NCBI GenBank assembly: GCA_038276395.1
Contig: JBBQAA010000022.1
Coordinates: forward strand, 13,551 to 77,550
Source of the DNA: JBBQAA01 sp038276395
GTDB taxonomy: Bacteria > Actinomycetota > Thermoleophilia > Solirubrobacterales > Solirubrobacteraceae
Reading direction: 5' to 3'
DNA: 64,000 bases
Shown here: one piece after another, positions 42,153 through 50,689 of the stretch
How positions within the stretch are numbered: position 1 is the stretch's first letter
Layout of the letters: each line of letters starts with the position of its first letter
Notes under the pieces: model-generated
The model's input: the letters and a program-made list of their open reading frames with translations, nothing else
Told to the model about the DNA's origin: nothing
The model's database searches: none
Program-made: the position numbers and the translations under genes

Positions 42153-44201
42153 CTAGTCGGACGGAAGCCGGGCGTTCAGCGCCCGGCTTCTGCGTTCCCG
42201 GGGGTCGGTGACCCCGGCGAAGGACCGCTCGACCCGGCGCACGAGCGCCTCGCGCGGGTTGAGCTCGGCCGCTTTGGCCAGCGCGGCGCTCGGGTCAAGG
42301 CCGGCGCTCGCGCGCAGGAGGGCGAGGCCGTAGCGGTACTGCCAGCCCTCCGGGTCGGCCGTGACGGCGCGCTGCATCTGCGTCACGCCGAGCCCCGGGG
42401 CGTCGCGGGCGTCGCAATAAGCGAGGATCTCGTAGGGCTGGGGGCGCACGGACAGCGCGGCGATCGAGTCGAGCGCATGGGTGGCCGCCGCCTGGCAGTC
42501 CCCGGTCCGCAGCGCCGCCGCGCTCGCGTTGAGGCTCCGCTGGGAGAGCCCGACGGACGCCGGGAGCACCGCCAGCAGCAGCAGGACGAGCGCGCCGAGG
42601 ATGCGGGGCACGCGGCCGAGAACGAGAGGCCGGCGGACCGCGAGCGCGGCGGCCGCCTCCGAGCGCCGCGCGAGCGCGGCGCCGCCGAGCGCGAAGACGG
42701 GCAGGGTCACCGCGGGCATCTGCCAGTCCCAGTCGACCCCGGCGTGGATCGCCCACACCCCACCGACGCACAGCACGGCGGCGTAGAGGCCGCGCTCGGG
42801 CCCGCGGATCCGCCGGGCCACGCCGATCCCGGCGGCGAGGATCCCGCCGAGCAGCAGGGCGAGCCCGACGAGCCCGAGCTCGGAGAGGATCTCCAGATAG
42901 AGGGAGTGCGCGTTGTTGATCGTCAGCGTGTCGGGGCGGCGCCGCTGCCACTGCTCGGCGTAGGTGCCGGCGCCGGTGCCGCGCAGCGGCGAGGAGGTGA
43001 ACCCGTGCCAGGCGACCCGCCATTCCTCGATGCGGCCGTTGTTGCCCGGGTCGAACAGGCGCGCACGCGGATCGTTGTCGTGGCGGACCTGGTTGCCCGA
43101 GTAGACGAAGCCGTGGACCTGGTGGCCAATCCGGCCCGGCACCCCCGCGACGACGAGCGCGGCGAGCAGCATGAGCACGGCCGCGGCGGCGCCGAGCCGG
43201 CCACGGCGCCGCGCTCCGGGGGAGGGCGCGAGCGAGCCGAGCCGCCCGTCGAGCCGCCCGGCGGCCACGCGCAGGAGCGCCGCCAGGGCCATCGCCACGA
43301 CAAGCACGAGCGCCGCGCGGTGGCCCTGGCGCTGCCCGGCCGCGGTGGCGAAGTCGAACGTCGTCAGCTTGTCCCCGCGGTAGGCCCCGACGAGCGCGAC
43401 GAGCGTCGTCGGGAGGAGCGCGAGGAGCGCTCCGGCCGCTCCGCGCGGCCGGGAGACGGCGAGGTAGGCGAGCAGGCCGAGGATCGCCACGCCGATCGAG
43501 CCGCGGGAGAGCGAGAGGTAGAGGGTCACGGCCAGCGCGGGGACGGCGGCGGCGGCGAGGGCGCGGCCGGCCAGGCGCACCCGCAGATCCGAGGCCAGGT
43601 GGACCCCGACGACGGCGCCCATGGCCATGAGGACGCCGAGCGCGTTCCAGTAGGTGAGCGGGTAGGAGAGCCGGTCGCCGGCCAGCTTGTCGCGGGTGGG
43701 CAGGACGTCGGGGAGCAGGCGGGAGACGAGGGCGAAGCCGGCCACGAGGGTCGCCGCGCCAAGGACGCCCCAGAGCAGCGCCCGCAGGCGGGCGCTCGAG
43801 GAGGGGGCCGAGGCGAACAGGCCGAAGGTGAGCGCGTAGGCGAGCACGCGGTCGAACTCGAGCAGCGCGCGCGGCGTCACCCCCCAGGTGGCCGAGGCGA
43901 GGACCCACAGGGCCAGCGCGGCGAAGAGCACGAGGGGCACGGCCGAGGGCCGGTGCAGACCCGCCCAGGGCATCCGAGCGAGGGTCAGCCGGGCGACGAG
44001 CCCAAGCACGAGAAGCGCGGCGACGAGCGCCGGGGTCCCGGCGAAGAAGCCGCCGCCGTTGAACGAGCAGAGCACGACGAGGCCGCCGAGCAGCGCCGCC
44101 GGGCCCGCCACCTCGGCCGCCCGCGCGGGGTCCGGCGTGCTCGCGCGCCGTCCACTCGGCGCGCGCGCCTCGGCCCTGCCGATCTCCCCGACGACCGCCA
44201 T
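42153..44201 (-). CDS. O-antigen ligase/polymerase-like membrane protein with C-terminal TPR-like region
   Basis: 682 residues with about 12-13 hydrophobic segments. The Wzy/WaaL-type signature lies in SLYLEILSELGLVGLALLL and in the preceding extracellular loop (RIEEWRVAWHGFTSSPLRGTGAGTY). The last 130 residues look like helical repeats (LNASAAALRTGDCQAAATHALDSI, EGWQYRYGLALLRASAG). It should join or ligate polysaccharide units at the outer membrane face. It is divergent from the GT4 gene with 32 bases between starts. Confidence 0.85.
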   Translation of the reverse strand: MAVVGEIGRAEARAPSGRRASTPDPARAAEVAGPAALLGGLVVLCSFNGGGFFAGTPALVAALLVLGLVARLTLARMPWAGLHRPSAVPLVLFAALALWVLASATWGVTPRALLEFDRVLAYALTFGLFASAPSSSARLRALLWGVLGAATLVAGFALVSRLLPDVLPTRDKLAGDRLSYPLTYWNALGVLMAMGAVVGVHLASDLRVRLAGRALAAAAVPALAVTLYLSLSRGSIGVAILGLLAYLAVSRPRGAAGALLALLPTTLVALVGAYRGDKLTTFDFATAAGQRQGHRAALVLVVAMALAALLRVAAGRLDGRLGSLAPSPGARRRGRLGAAAAVLMLLAALVVAGVPGRIGHQVHGFVYSGNQVRHDNDPRARLFDPGNNGRIEEWRVAWHGFTSSPLRGTGAGTYAEQWQRRRPDTLTINNAHSLYLEILSELGLVGLALLLGGILAAGIGVARRIRGPERGLYAAVLCVGGVWAIHAGVDWDWQMPAVTLPVFALGGAALARRSEAAAALAVRRPLVLGRVPRILGALVLLLLAVLPASVGLSQRSLNASAAALRTGDCQAAATHALDSIAALSVRPQPYEILAYCDARDAPGLGVTQMQRAVTADPEGWQYRYGLALLRASAGLDPSAALAKAAELNPREALVRRVERSFAGVTDPRERRSRALNARLPSD

Positions 44202-44233
44202 CCTCCGCGTTATCGTGCCGTTCCGGTCATCCC

Positions 44234-45328
44234 ATGAGGGTTCTTCACGTCGCCGAGGCGTTCTCCTCCGGGATCCTGCCCGTCGTCGCCCGCATCACGG
44301 AGGAGCTCGTGGCGCAGGGCCATTCTGCCGCGATCGCCTCGGGCGTCCGGCCCGAGACACCCGCCGATCCCGCCGCCCACGTCGCGGCCGGCGTCGAGGT
44401 CTTTCCGATGCCGTGGGCCTCGCGGGCGCCGCGGGAGCAACTCCGCGCCGCGCGCGCCCTCCGGCGCCTCGTCGCGGAGTGGACACCGGACATCGTCCAT
44501 CTCCACTCCTCCTTCGCGGGCGGGGTGGGCGCCGCCGTCCTCTCCGGCGGCACGCCTCGCCTCTACACCCCGCACGGCTACTCCTTCACGATGAGCGACC
44601 GGAGCGCCGCCCCGCGCGCCGCCTTCCGGACGGCCGAGCGCCTGATCGCCCGGCGGGTCGACCTCGTGGCGGCGATCTCCGAGAGCGAGGCAGCGCTCGC
44701 CCGCGAGGTGGCGCGCGCGCCCCGCGTAGCCGTCGTGCCGAACGGCATCCCGGAGCTCGATGCGCCGGACCTCCGCGAGAAGCCGCCGGCCGGCCGGCCG
44801 CGGGTCGTCGCGGTGGGGCGGATCTCCGCCCCCCGCCCGCCCGGCCCGGCCGCCGAGATACTCGGCGCGCTCACGGCGGTGGCCGACGTCGCCTGGCTCG
44901 GCGCGGAAACCGAAGGAACGACGGGCACGGCGCTCCTCGAGCGCGCGGGCATACCCGTCTCGGGCTGGCTGCCTCGCCAGGAGGTGCTCGCGCGTCTGGG
45001 CGGGGCCGCAGCCTGCCTGCACTGGTCGACCTGGGACGGCCTGCCGATCTCCGTGCTCGAGGCGCTCGCCCTCGACGTGCCCGTCGTGGCCAGCGACATC
45101 CCCGCCAACCGGGAGATCCTCGGCCCCGGAGCGGTCTGCCGCACGCCGGCGCAGGCGGCCGCGCTCCTGCACGCCGCCGTCACCGATCCAGCCGTCCGCG
45201 CGGAGCTGCTCAGCGCCCAGCGCGAGCGCCGCGGACGCTTCGGAGCCGCGCGGATGGCGAGCGAATGGATCATGTTGTACACGCGAACGCTGCAGGAGCC
45301 GACCCCTGCTGCCGAGAATAGGCTCTAG
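44234..45328 (+). CDS. GT4-family glycosyltransferase
   Basis: 364 residues, GT-B fold. The N-terminal domain has VLHVAEAFSSGILPVVARITEEL and IVHLHSSFAGGVGA; the C-terminal donor domain has VVAVGRISAPRPP, the acidic-pair region STWDGLPISVLEALALDVPVVASD and a late REILGPG. It likely adds a hexose in EPS repeat-unit synthesis. The BY-kinase gene starts 5 bases later, so this is the first gene of the plus-strand EPS operon (44234-50178). Confidence 0.88.
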   Translation: MRVLHVAEAFSSGILPVVARITEELVAQGHSAAIASGVRPETPADPAAHVAAGVEVFPMPWASRAPREQLRAARALRRLVAEWTPDIVHLHSSFAGGVGAAVLSGGTPRLYTPHGYSFTMSDRSAAPRAAFRTAERLIARRVDLVAAISESEAALAREVARAPRVAVVPNGIPELDAPDLREKPPAGRPRVVAVGRISAPRPPGPAAEILGALTAVADVAWLGAETEGTTGTALLERAGIPVSGWLPRQEVLARLGGAAACLHWSTWDGLPISVLEALALDVPVVASDIPANREILGPGAVCRTPAQAAALLHAAVTDPAVRAELLSAQRERRGRFGAARMASEWIMLYTRTLQEPTPAAENRL

Positions 45329-45333
45329 AGCCC

Positions 45334-46686
45334 GTGGAACTCAGCGACATCCTCTCCCTCGCCTGGCGCCGTCGCGCCCTCATCGGGCTCGTCCTCGTGA
45401 TCGTCGCCGCGCTCTCGGGCGCCTTCGCCTACTCCCGCCCCAAGGAGTACGACTCGACGGCGACGATCATCCTCACGCCCACGGTGCGCAACGGGCAGCC
45501 GTCCGTCCAGGGCTCGGACAACATCTCAACCCTCCTCTCGACCTACGCGGAGAAGGCCAAGTCGACGGTCGTGCGCAAGGAGGCGGCGCGGATCCTGGGC
45601 CGGTCCCTGCCCGGCACGGTCCAGACCGGGACGACGGCAGGGTCGGGGATCCTCAAGATCACCGGGCACGCGGAGATCCCGGCCGACGCCCGGCGCACCG
45701 CGCAGGCGGTGGCCAAGGCCTTCGTCGTGTCCGGCGCGCAGAACTCGATCTTCTCGGCCGAGCTCGTCAACCCGCCCGAGCTGCCGACCTCGCCGGTCGC
45801 GCCTCGGCCTCCGCTCATCGTCGCCGCCGGCATCGTCCTCGGCTTCCTGCTCGGCCTCGGCCTGGCGCTCGTCTTCGAGCAGTGGTTCCGCAAGGTCAGC
45901 GACGCCTCGGACCTCGCGGGCGTGACCGAGCTGCCGGTCGTCGGCCACGTCCCGCGTACGCGGGCGGTCAGGAAGGGCGACTCGGAGCTCGTGTGGGACA
46001 CCCCGGACGCCTACGCCGTGCAGGAGGCCTTCCGCGCCCTGCGCACGAACGTCCAGTTCATGACCGAGGACGAGCGCGGCGTCCTGCAGGTCACGAGCGC
46101 GACGCCCGGCGAGGGCAAGTCGACCATCGCCGCGAACCTCGCGGTGGCGCTCGGGAACGTCGGCATCCCGGTCCTGCTCGTCGACGCCGACCTGCGCCGC
46201 CCGCGCCAGCACGAGATCTTCAACGTCCCCAACGAGCGCGGGCTCACGAACCTGATGACCGTCCACGGCTCGCGGATCGAGCCGATCGCCACGGGCTACG
46301 ACAACGTCTGGCTCCTGCCCAGCGGCCCCGTCCCGCCGAACTCCACGGAGATGCTCTCCATGCGCTTCGGCCCGGCCCTGCGCGAGCTGCGCAGGACCGA
46401 CGCGCTCATCATCATCGACACGCCGCCGGTGCTGCCCGTCTCCGACGCGCGCCTCATCGCCACCGAGGTCAACCGCGTGATGCTCGTCGTGGCCAGCGGC
46501 CACTCGAAGCCGAGCGCCGTGCGCCAGGCCCTCGAGCGCCTCTCGGTGGCCGAGTCGAACGTCCTCGGCCTCGTCCTGAACTACGCCGGCAAGGAGGGTC
46601 GTCTCGGGAGCCGCCGCGGGTACCGCGACTACTACGCGACCGACGCCTCCAAGCTCGCCGTGCCCTCCGGCTCGGCCAGCGTCTAG
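45334..46686 (+). CDS. Polysaccharide co-polymerase/BY-kinase (Wzz-CpsD fusion)
   Basis: 450 residues. The N-terminal Wzz-like membrane part has one helix (RRRALIGLVLVIVAALSGAF) and a second at about 165-185, before a cytoplasmic tyrosine-kinase domain. Walker A is SATPGEGKST, A' is LLVDADLRRP, and Walker B is ALIIIDTPPVL. The C-terminal tyrosine cluster (GYRDYYATDAS) is the expected autophosphorylation site. It controls EPS chain length; its partner phosphatase is probably the PHP protein at 61298. The start is GTG. Confidence 0.92.
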   Translation: MELSDILSLAWRRRALIGLVLVIVAALSGAFAYSRPKEYDSTATIILTPTVRNGQPSVQGSDNISTLLSTYAEKAKSTVVRKEAARILGRSLPGTVQTGTTAGSGILKITGHAEIPADARRTAQAVAKAFVVSGAQNSIFSAELVNPPELPTSPVAPRPPLIVAAGIVLGFLLGLGLALVFEQWFRKVSDASDLAGVTELPVVGHVPRTRAVRKGDSELVWDTPDAYAVQEAFRALRTNVQFMTEDERGVLQVTSATPGEGKSTIAANLAVALGNVGIPVLLVDADLRRPRQHEIFNVPNERGLTNLMTVHGSRIEPIATGYDNVWLLPSGPVPPNSTEMLSMRFGPALRELRRTDALIIIDTPPVLPVSDARLIATEVNRVMLVVASGHSKPSAVRQALERLSVAESNVLGLVLNYAGKEGRLGSRRGYRDYYATDASKLAVPSGSASV

Positions 46687-46697
46687 CGAGCCGCCGC

Positions 46698-48056
46698 GTG
46701 CCCCGCGCGCTCTCCCTGACGCTAACCGGCCTTCTCGTCGCGGCGCTCGGGATCGGCCTGGCGTGGGCGACGGCCTTCCACACCGCCTTGGCGGTCGGCG
46801 CCGTCGTGCTCGTCATCGGCTTCGTCGTCGTGCTCACGCGCCCGGAGTGGCTGCTCGTCCTGTTCGTGGCCACGCAGCCGTGGGAGCACGCGCTGGCGTT
46901 CCCCACCGATCAGATAACGATCCCGAAGCTGCTTGGCCTCGCCCTGCTCGGCTCGTGGCTGCTGCAGAACCTGGGCGACCGGCGGGTGCTGCGCTGGGCG
47001 CCGACCCTGAACTGGGCGGCGGGGCTGTTCATCTTCGTGCTTGTCTCCTTCATGCTCTCGCTGAATCCCGGCGGCGGGGCGGTCAAGACGATCTCCTATT
47101 TCCTCTACGTGCTGTTCGCCTTCCTCTTCCTCCAGCTCGTGCGCTCCGAGGACGACGTCCGCCGGGTGCTGCGGACCTACACGCTGGCCGCGGCGGCGGC
47201 CGCGGGCTACGCGCTCATGGGCTTCCTCCAGGGCCACGGCGGCCGCGCGGGCGGCCCGATCGACGACCCCAACGACTTCGCGTTCATCCTCGCCGTCGCC
47301 GTGCCCTTCTCCGTCTACTTCCTCGGCCGGGAGAGGCCCCGGCTCCTGTGGGTCCTGGCGACGCTGCTGCTGTCCGGCGGGATCCTCGCCACCTTCTCCC
47401 GCGGCGCGATCCTCGGCCTCATCGCCGTGGCGCTGTGGGGCCTGCTCACCGGCAGGGTCCCGGTCGGCGGGGTGCTCGCCGGGGCACTCGCGCTCATCGT
47501 CATCGGGATCGCCGGCTACCGCACGTTCCAGCCGCTGGTCCAGGAGCGCCTGAACGAGAAGCAGCACATCGCGGGCGCCAACATCGCCTCGCGCCAGGCG
47601 TTCTGGAAGGCGGCGCTGCAGATGGCGGCCGGCCGGCCGCTCTACGGGGTCGGCCCCCAGCAGTTCGGCGCGCAGAGCCAGCGCTACATCCTCAACGACC
47701 CGGTGATCCTCGACAACCCGGTCGTCCACAACGCGCATCTCGAGATCCTCGCCGAGGACGGCATCCTCGCCCTCTTCGCCTGGATCGGGATGCTGATCGC
47801 GGCCTGGCGCATGCTCTCGCGGACCCGCGCGCGGCTGGCCCGGGAAGGGATCGGCGATCGCGGGCGGTTGTGTACGACGCTGCAGGCCTCCCTGCTCTGC
47901 TCCGTGGTCGCCGTCACCTTCCTCTCCGATCAGCTGAAGATCCCGGTCTGGCTCATCGTGGCCATGGCCTCCGCCGTCTGGCTCGAGCACCGGGCGGTGG
48001 CTCCGGCCCCGGCGGGACGCCGGACCCCGGGGCCGGCTCTGCCGGTCCCCGCGTGA
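46698..48056 (+). CDS. O-antigen polymerase/ligase-like membrane protein
   Basis: 452 residues, about 11-12 hydrophobic segments. It contains the family pattern IDDPNDFAFILAVAVPFSVYF, then FSRGAILGLIAVALW and a large loop with SRQAFWKAALQMAAGRPLYGVG and VVHNAHLEILAEDGILALFAW. These are typical of Wzy/WaaL-type proteins, so it is the likely repeat-unit polymerase. GTG 46698 is 11 bases after the kinase stop; the same frame is open far upstream but does not look coding there. Confidence 0.87.
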   Translation: MPRALSLTLTGLLVAALGIGLAWATAFHTALAVGAVVLVIGFVVVLTRPEWLLVLFVATQPWEHALAFPTDQITIPKLLGLALLGSWLLQNLGDRRVLRWAPTLNWAAGLFIFVLVSFMLSLNPGGGAVKTISYFLYVLFAFLFLQLVRSEDDVRRVLRTYTLAAAAAAGYALMGFLQGHGGRAGGPIDDPNDFAFILAVAVPFSVYFLGRERPRLLWVLATLLLSGGILATFSRGAILGLIAVALWGLLTGRVPVGGVLAGALALIVIGIAGYRTFQPLVQERLNEKQHIAGANIASRQAFWKAALQMAAGRPLYGVGPQQFGAQSQRYILNDPVILDNPVVHNAHLEILAEDGILALFAWIGMLIAAWRMLSRTRARLAREGIGDRGRLCTTLQASLLCSVVAVTFLSDQLKIPVWLIVAMASAVWLEHRAVAPAPAGRRTPGPALPVPA

Positions 48057-49096
48057 GGGTGGCCCTGCTCTCCACGCTCGAGCGCGGCGGGCCGCTCGAG
48101 CAGGCGCTCGTACTCGCCCCGGCCCTCGCCGCCCTCGGGGTCGAGGTGCGGGTGGGCTGCGCCGGTTCCGTGGTCGCGGACCGCTTCCGCGCGCAGGGAG
48201 TCGAAGCGCACCCGGTGGCGACCGGGCGCGCGGCGGGACGGCTGGCACGGGGCGCCGAGCTCGTGCACGGGCTCGACCGCCGCGCCGGTCTCTGGACGCG
48301 ACTGCGGCCGCGGCGCTCGGGCGCCCGCATCTACACGGTCCACGGGCTGCCCGATCCCTACCTGCCGGGAGCCCGGCCGGCGCTACGCGACCGGCTGGCC
48401 TACGAGGGGCTCGACGCCGCGCTGTGCCGCCGGGCCGAGCGCGTGATCGTCCCCTCGCATGCGATGGCCGAGCTGTTTGTGGACCGCCTGCGCTTCCCGC
48501 GCGAGCGGCTCGCGGTGGTGCCGAACGGGGTCGAGGTACCCGTCGCGGCGCTCAGCCCCGGACCGGCGGTGGGGACGCTCTCGGTGCTCGAGCCCGTCAA
48601 GGGGCTGGACGTCCTGCTGCGCGCGATCGCCCGGCTGGCGTCCGCGTACCCGGAGACCGAGTGGGTCCTCTTCGGCGAGGGCAGCGCCCGGGCGGCCCTG
48701 CGACGGCTCGCCGATGAGCTCGGGGTGGCCGATCGGGTTGACTTTCCGGGCCACGTGGACCGGAGGGAGGGCCTGTCCCGGCTCGGGCTCCTGGTCCTGC
48801 CCTCGCGGATGGAGAACGCGCCGCTCGGGCTCCTCGAGGCGATGGCGGGGGGCATCCCCGCCGTGGCCTCGCGGGTCGGAGGGATCCCCGAGCTCGCGCC
48901 CGAGGGCACCGTGGCGCTCGTACCGCCCGAGGATCCAGAGGCGCTCGCCGCGGCGATCGCGCATATCCTCGACGACCCCGCCGCCGCTCGTGAGCAGGCG
49001 ACGCGCGCGCGGGAGCACGTGGCCGCAAACTTCTCCGCCGAGGCAAACGCCCGGGCCGTCCACACCGTCTATCGCGAGGCGCTGGCGACGCCATGA
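48053..49096 (+). CDS. GT4-family glycosyltransferase
   Basis: 347 residues, GT-B fold. N-terminal start VRVALLSTLERGGPLEQALVL; acceptor-side IYTVHGLPDPYLPG; donor domain VVPNGVEVPV, VLFGEGSARAALRRL, then ENAPLGLLEAMAGGIPAVASRVGG with the Glu of the donor site. GTG 48053 overlaps the polymerase stop by 4 bases, and the stop overlaps the next GT4 gene in the same way. It belongs to the plus-strand EPS operon. Confidence 0.88.
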   Translation: MRVALLSTLERGGPLEQALVLAPALAALGVEVRVGCAGSVVADRFRAQGVEAHPVATGRAAGRLARGAELVHGLDRRAGLWTRLRPRRSGARIYTVHGLPDPYLPGARPALRDRLAYEGLDAALCRRAERVIVPSHAMAELFVDRLRFPRERLAVVPNGVEVPVAALSPGPAVGTLSVLEPVKGLDVLLRAIARLASAYPETEWVLFGEGSARAALRRLADELGVADRVDFPGHVDRREGLSRLGLLVLPSRMENAPLGLLEAMAGGIPAVASRVGGIPELAPEGTVALVPPEDPEALAAAIAHILDDPAAAREQATRAREHVAANFSAEANARAVHTVYREALATP

Positions 49097-50178
49097 AGAT
49101 CCTGCACGTCTCCTCGGCCACCGACGTCGGCGGGGCGGAGCGGATGCTGGTCGAGCTCGCGCGCGCCGCGCCCGAGCGGGCACAGCGCATCGCCGTGCTC
49201 GCGCCGCCGGGCACCTTCGACCCCGAGCTTCGGGCCGCCGGCGCGGCGCGTCTCTTCATGCCCAGCGCGGGACGCTCCCCGGGCGCCGTGGCCCGGCAGG
49301 CACTCGCCGCGGCGCGGGCGGCGCGGCGGGTGGGTCCCACCGTCATCCACGCCCACAACGTCAAGGCGACGGCGGTCGCGCTCGCGGCGCGCCTCGGCTC
49401 CCCCGCACCCGTGCTCGCGACCTTCCACGGCGTGACACCCGAGGAGTTCCCGAGCGCAGCGCGCATCCTGGGTCGCGCCCGGCGCGTCGTCTGCGTCTCG
49501 GACGATCTCGCGGGACGGCTCGCGCAAGCCGGGGTCACCGAGCACCGGATCGACGTCATCGTCAACGGCGTATCGCCGATCCCGGATCTCTCGTCCGAGC
49601 TGCGCGCCCGCCTAGACGCCGAGCTCGGACTCGGGAAGGCAGCGGGCGTCGTGGCCATCGTCGGACGCCTCGCGCCGCAGAAGGCGCACGAGCGCTTCCT
49701 GCTCGCCGCCCGGGAGATTCTGCGCGTGCGTCCCGGGGCGCGCTTCCTCGTGGTCGGCGACGGGGAGCGCCGGGCCGAGCTCGAGGGGCTCTGCGCCGAG
49801 CTCGGGCTCACGGGAGACGTCACCTTCCTCGGCTCGCGGCCGGATGCGCGCGAGCTCGTCGCGCGCGCCGACGTGCTCGTCTTCTCCTCCCACTGGGAGG
49901 GGCTGTCGATCGCCGCGCTAGAGGGGCTCGCCGCGGGCACGCCGGTGGTCTCCACCCCCGTGGCGGGGATGGGCGAGCTCCTCGGCTCGGGGGCGGGGGT
50001 CATGGTCGAGGAGGCGGAGCCGGGCGCGCTGGCCGCGGCGGTGGAGGAGATCCTCGCCGGCCCGGACGCCGCGGCGGCGATGGGCCGGCGGGGCCGTGCG
50101 CTCGTCGAGGAGCGCTACGGCGTCGGCCGCATGGCCGACGCCTACGCCGCCGCCTACGGGCGCCTGGCGTCCGGCTAG
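49093..50178 (+). CDS. GT4-family glycosyltransferase
   Basis: 361 residues with a glycine-rich N-terminal loop (SSATDVGGAERMLVELAR), VIHAHNVKATAVALAAR, the donor-side VGRLAPQKAHERFLLAA, LVVGDGERRAELEGL and SSHWEGLSIAALEGLAAGTPVVSTPVAG. It is the last gene of the EPS operon that begins at 44234. A strong hairpin follows 16 bases after the stop. Confidence 0.9.
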   Translation: MKILHVSSATDVGGAERMLVELARAAPERAQRIAVLAPPGTFDPELRAAGAARLFMPSAGRSPGAVARQALAAARAARRVGPTVIHAHNVKATAVALAARLGSPAPVLATFHGVTPEEFPSAARILGRARRVVCVSDDLAGRLAQAGVTEHRIDVIVNGVSPIPDLSSELRARLDAELGLGKAAGVVAIVGRLAPQKAHERFLLAAREILRVRPGARFLVVGDGERRAELEGLCAELGLTGDVTFLGSRPDARELVARADVLVFSSHWEGLSIAALEGLAAGTPVVSTPVAGMGELLGSGAGVMVEEAEPGALAAAVEEILAGPDAAAAMGRRGRALVEERYGVGRMADAYAAAYGRLASG

Positions 50179-50193
50179 ATGGGTTGGTGGAGC

Positions 50194-50220
50194 CCATGCC
50201 GCGCGGGCGGCGCGGCATGG
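50194..50220 (+). terminator. Strong hairpin at the end of the EPS operon
   Basis: The arms CCATGCCGCGC and GCGCGGCATGG are fully complementary with a short GC-rich loop, 16 bases after the last glycosyltransferase stop. No T tract follows, as is usual for high-GC terminators. Confidence 0.65.
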
Positions 50221-50630
50221 CCGACCCGCCGGGGGGAGGACCGTAGGCCCGACGAGTGGGCCCCACGAGTGGAGCAGAGGAACGGCTGTGAGGAAGAGGA
50301 TGCTGAGCGCTGCTCGGGCGGGCGGACCGACCGTCGCGTCCTGGGGCGGTGGGCTGCGTTTCGCACCGAGGAGGGACCAGATGCACCAGGTCGCCGCCCG
50401 ATGCGAGAAGTGCTCGCGATGCGACCCATTTGCTGCATCGAACCCGCCACGGGCGCGCCAGATGCGGGAAGTGGTCGGTCCTTCCCGTCCCGACTCCCTC
50501 CTTGCCCTGACTCGCAGAGGACCGTCCGAGTCCACCCGCCCGCGCACGAAGCCGCCCGCAACCCCAACCCCGAGGCAGACGGAGCTCGAGGCGGGCGGGG
50601 GCCGGGGCCGACCCACGACAGCCGCCGAAC
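50221..50630. other. Intergenic region without a recognisable gene
   Basis: About 400 bases between the EPS operon end and the first GHL15 gene. All six frames look non-coding. Two imperfect 16-base repeats (ATGCGAGAAGTGCTCG near 50401 and ATGCGGGAAGTGGTCG near 50462) lie 61 bases apart. I see no RNA signature. Confidence 0.4.
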
Positions 50631-50689
50631 CGACATCAAAGCCGCTCGGCGCGTCCTACCGACATCAAAGCCGCTCAGACGCGTCCTAC
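50631..50689. repeat. Tandem duplication at the 3' end of the first GHL15 gene
   Basis: Two adjacent copies of a 29-30-base unit (CGACATCAAAGCCGCTC followed by GCGTCCTAC) differ at three positions. The second copy includes the stop codon of the minus-strand hydrolase gene, so the first is a duplicated downstream piece. Confidence 0.75.
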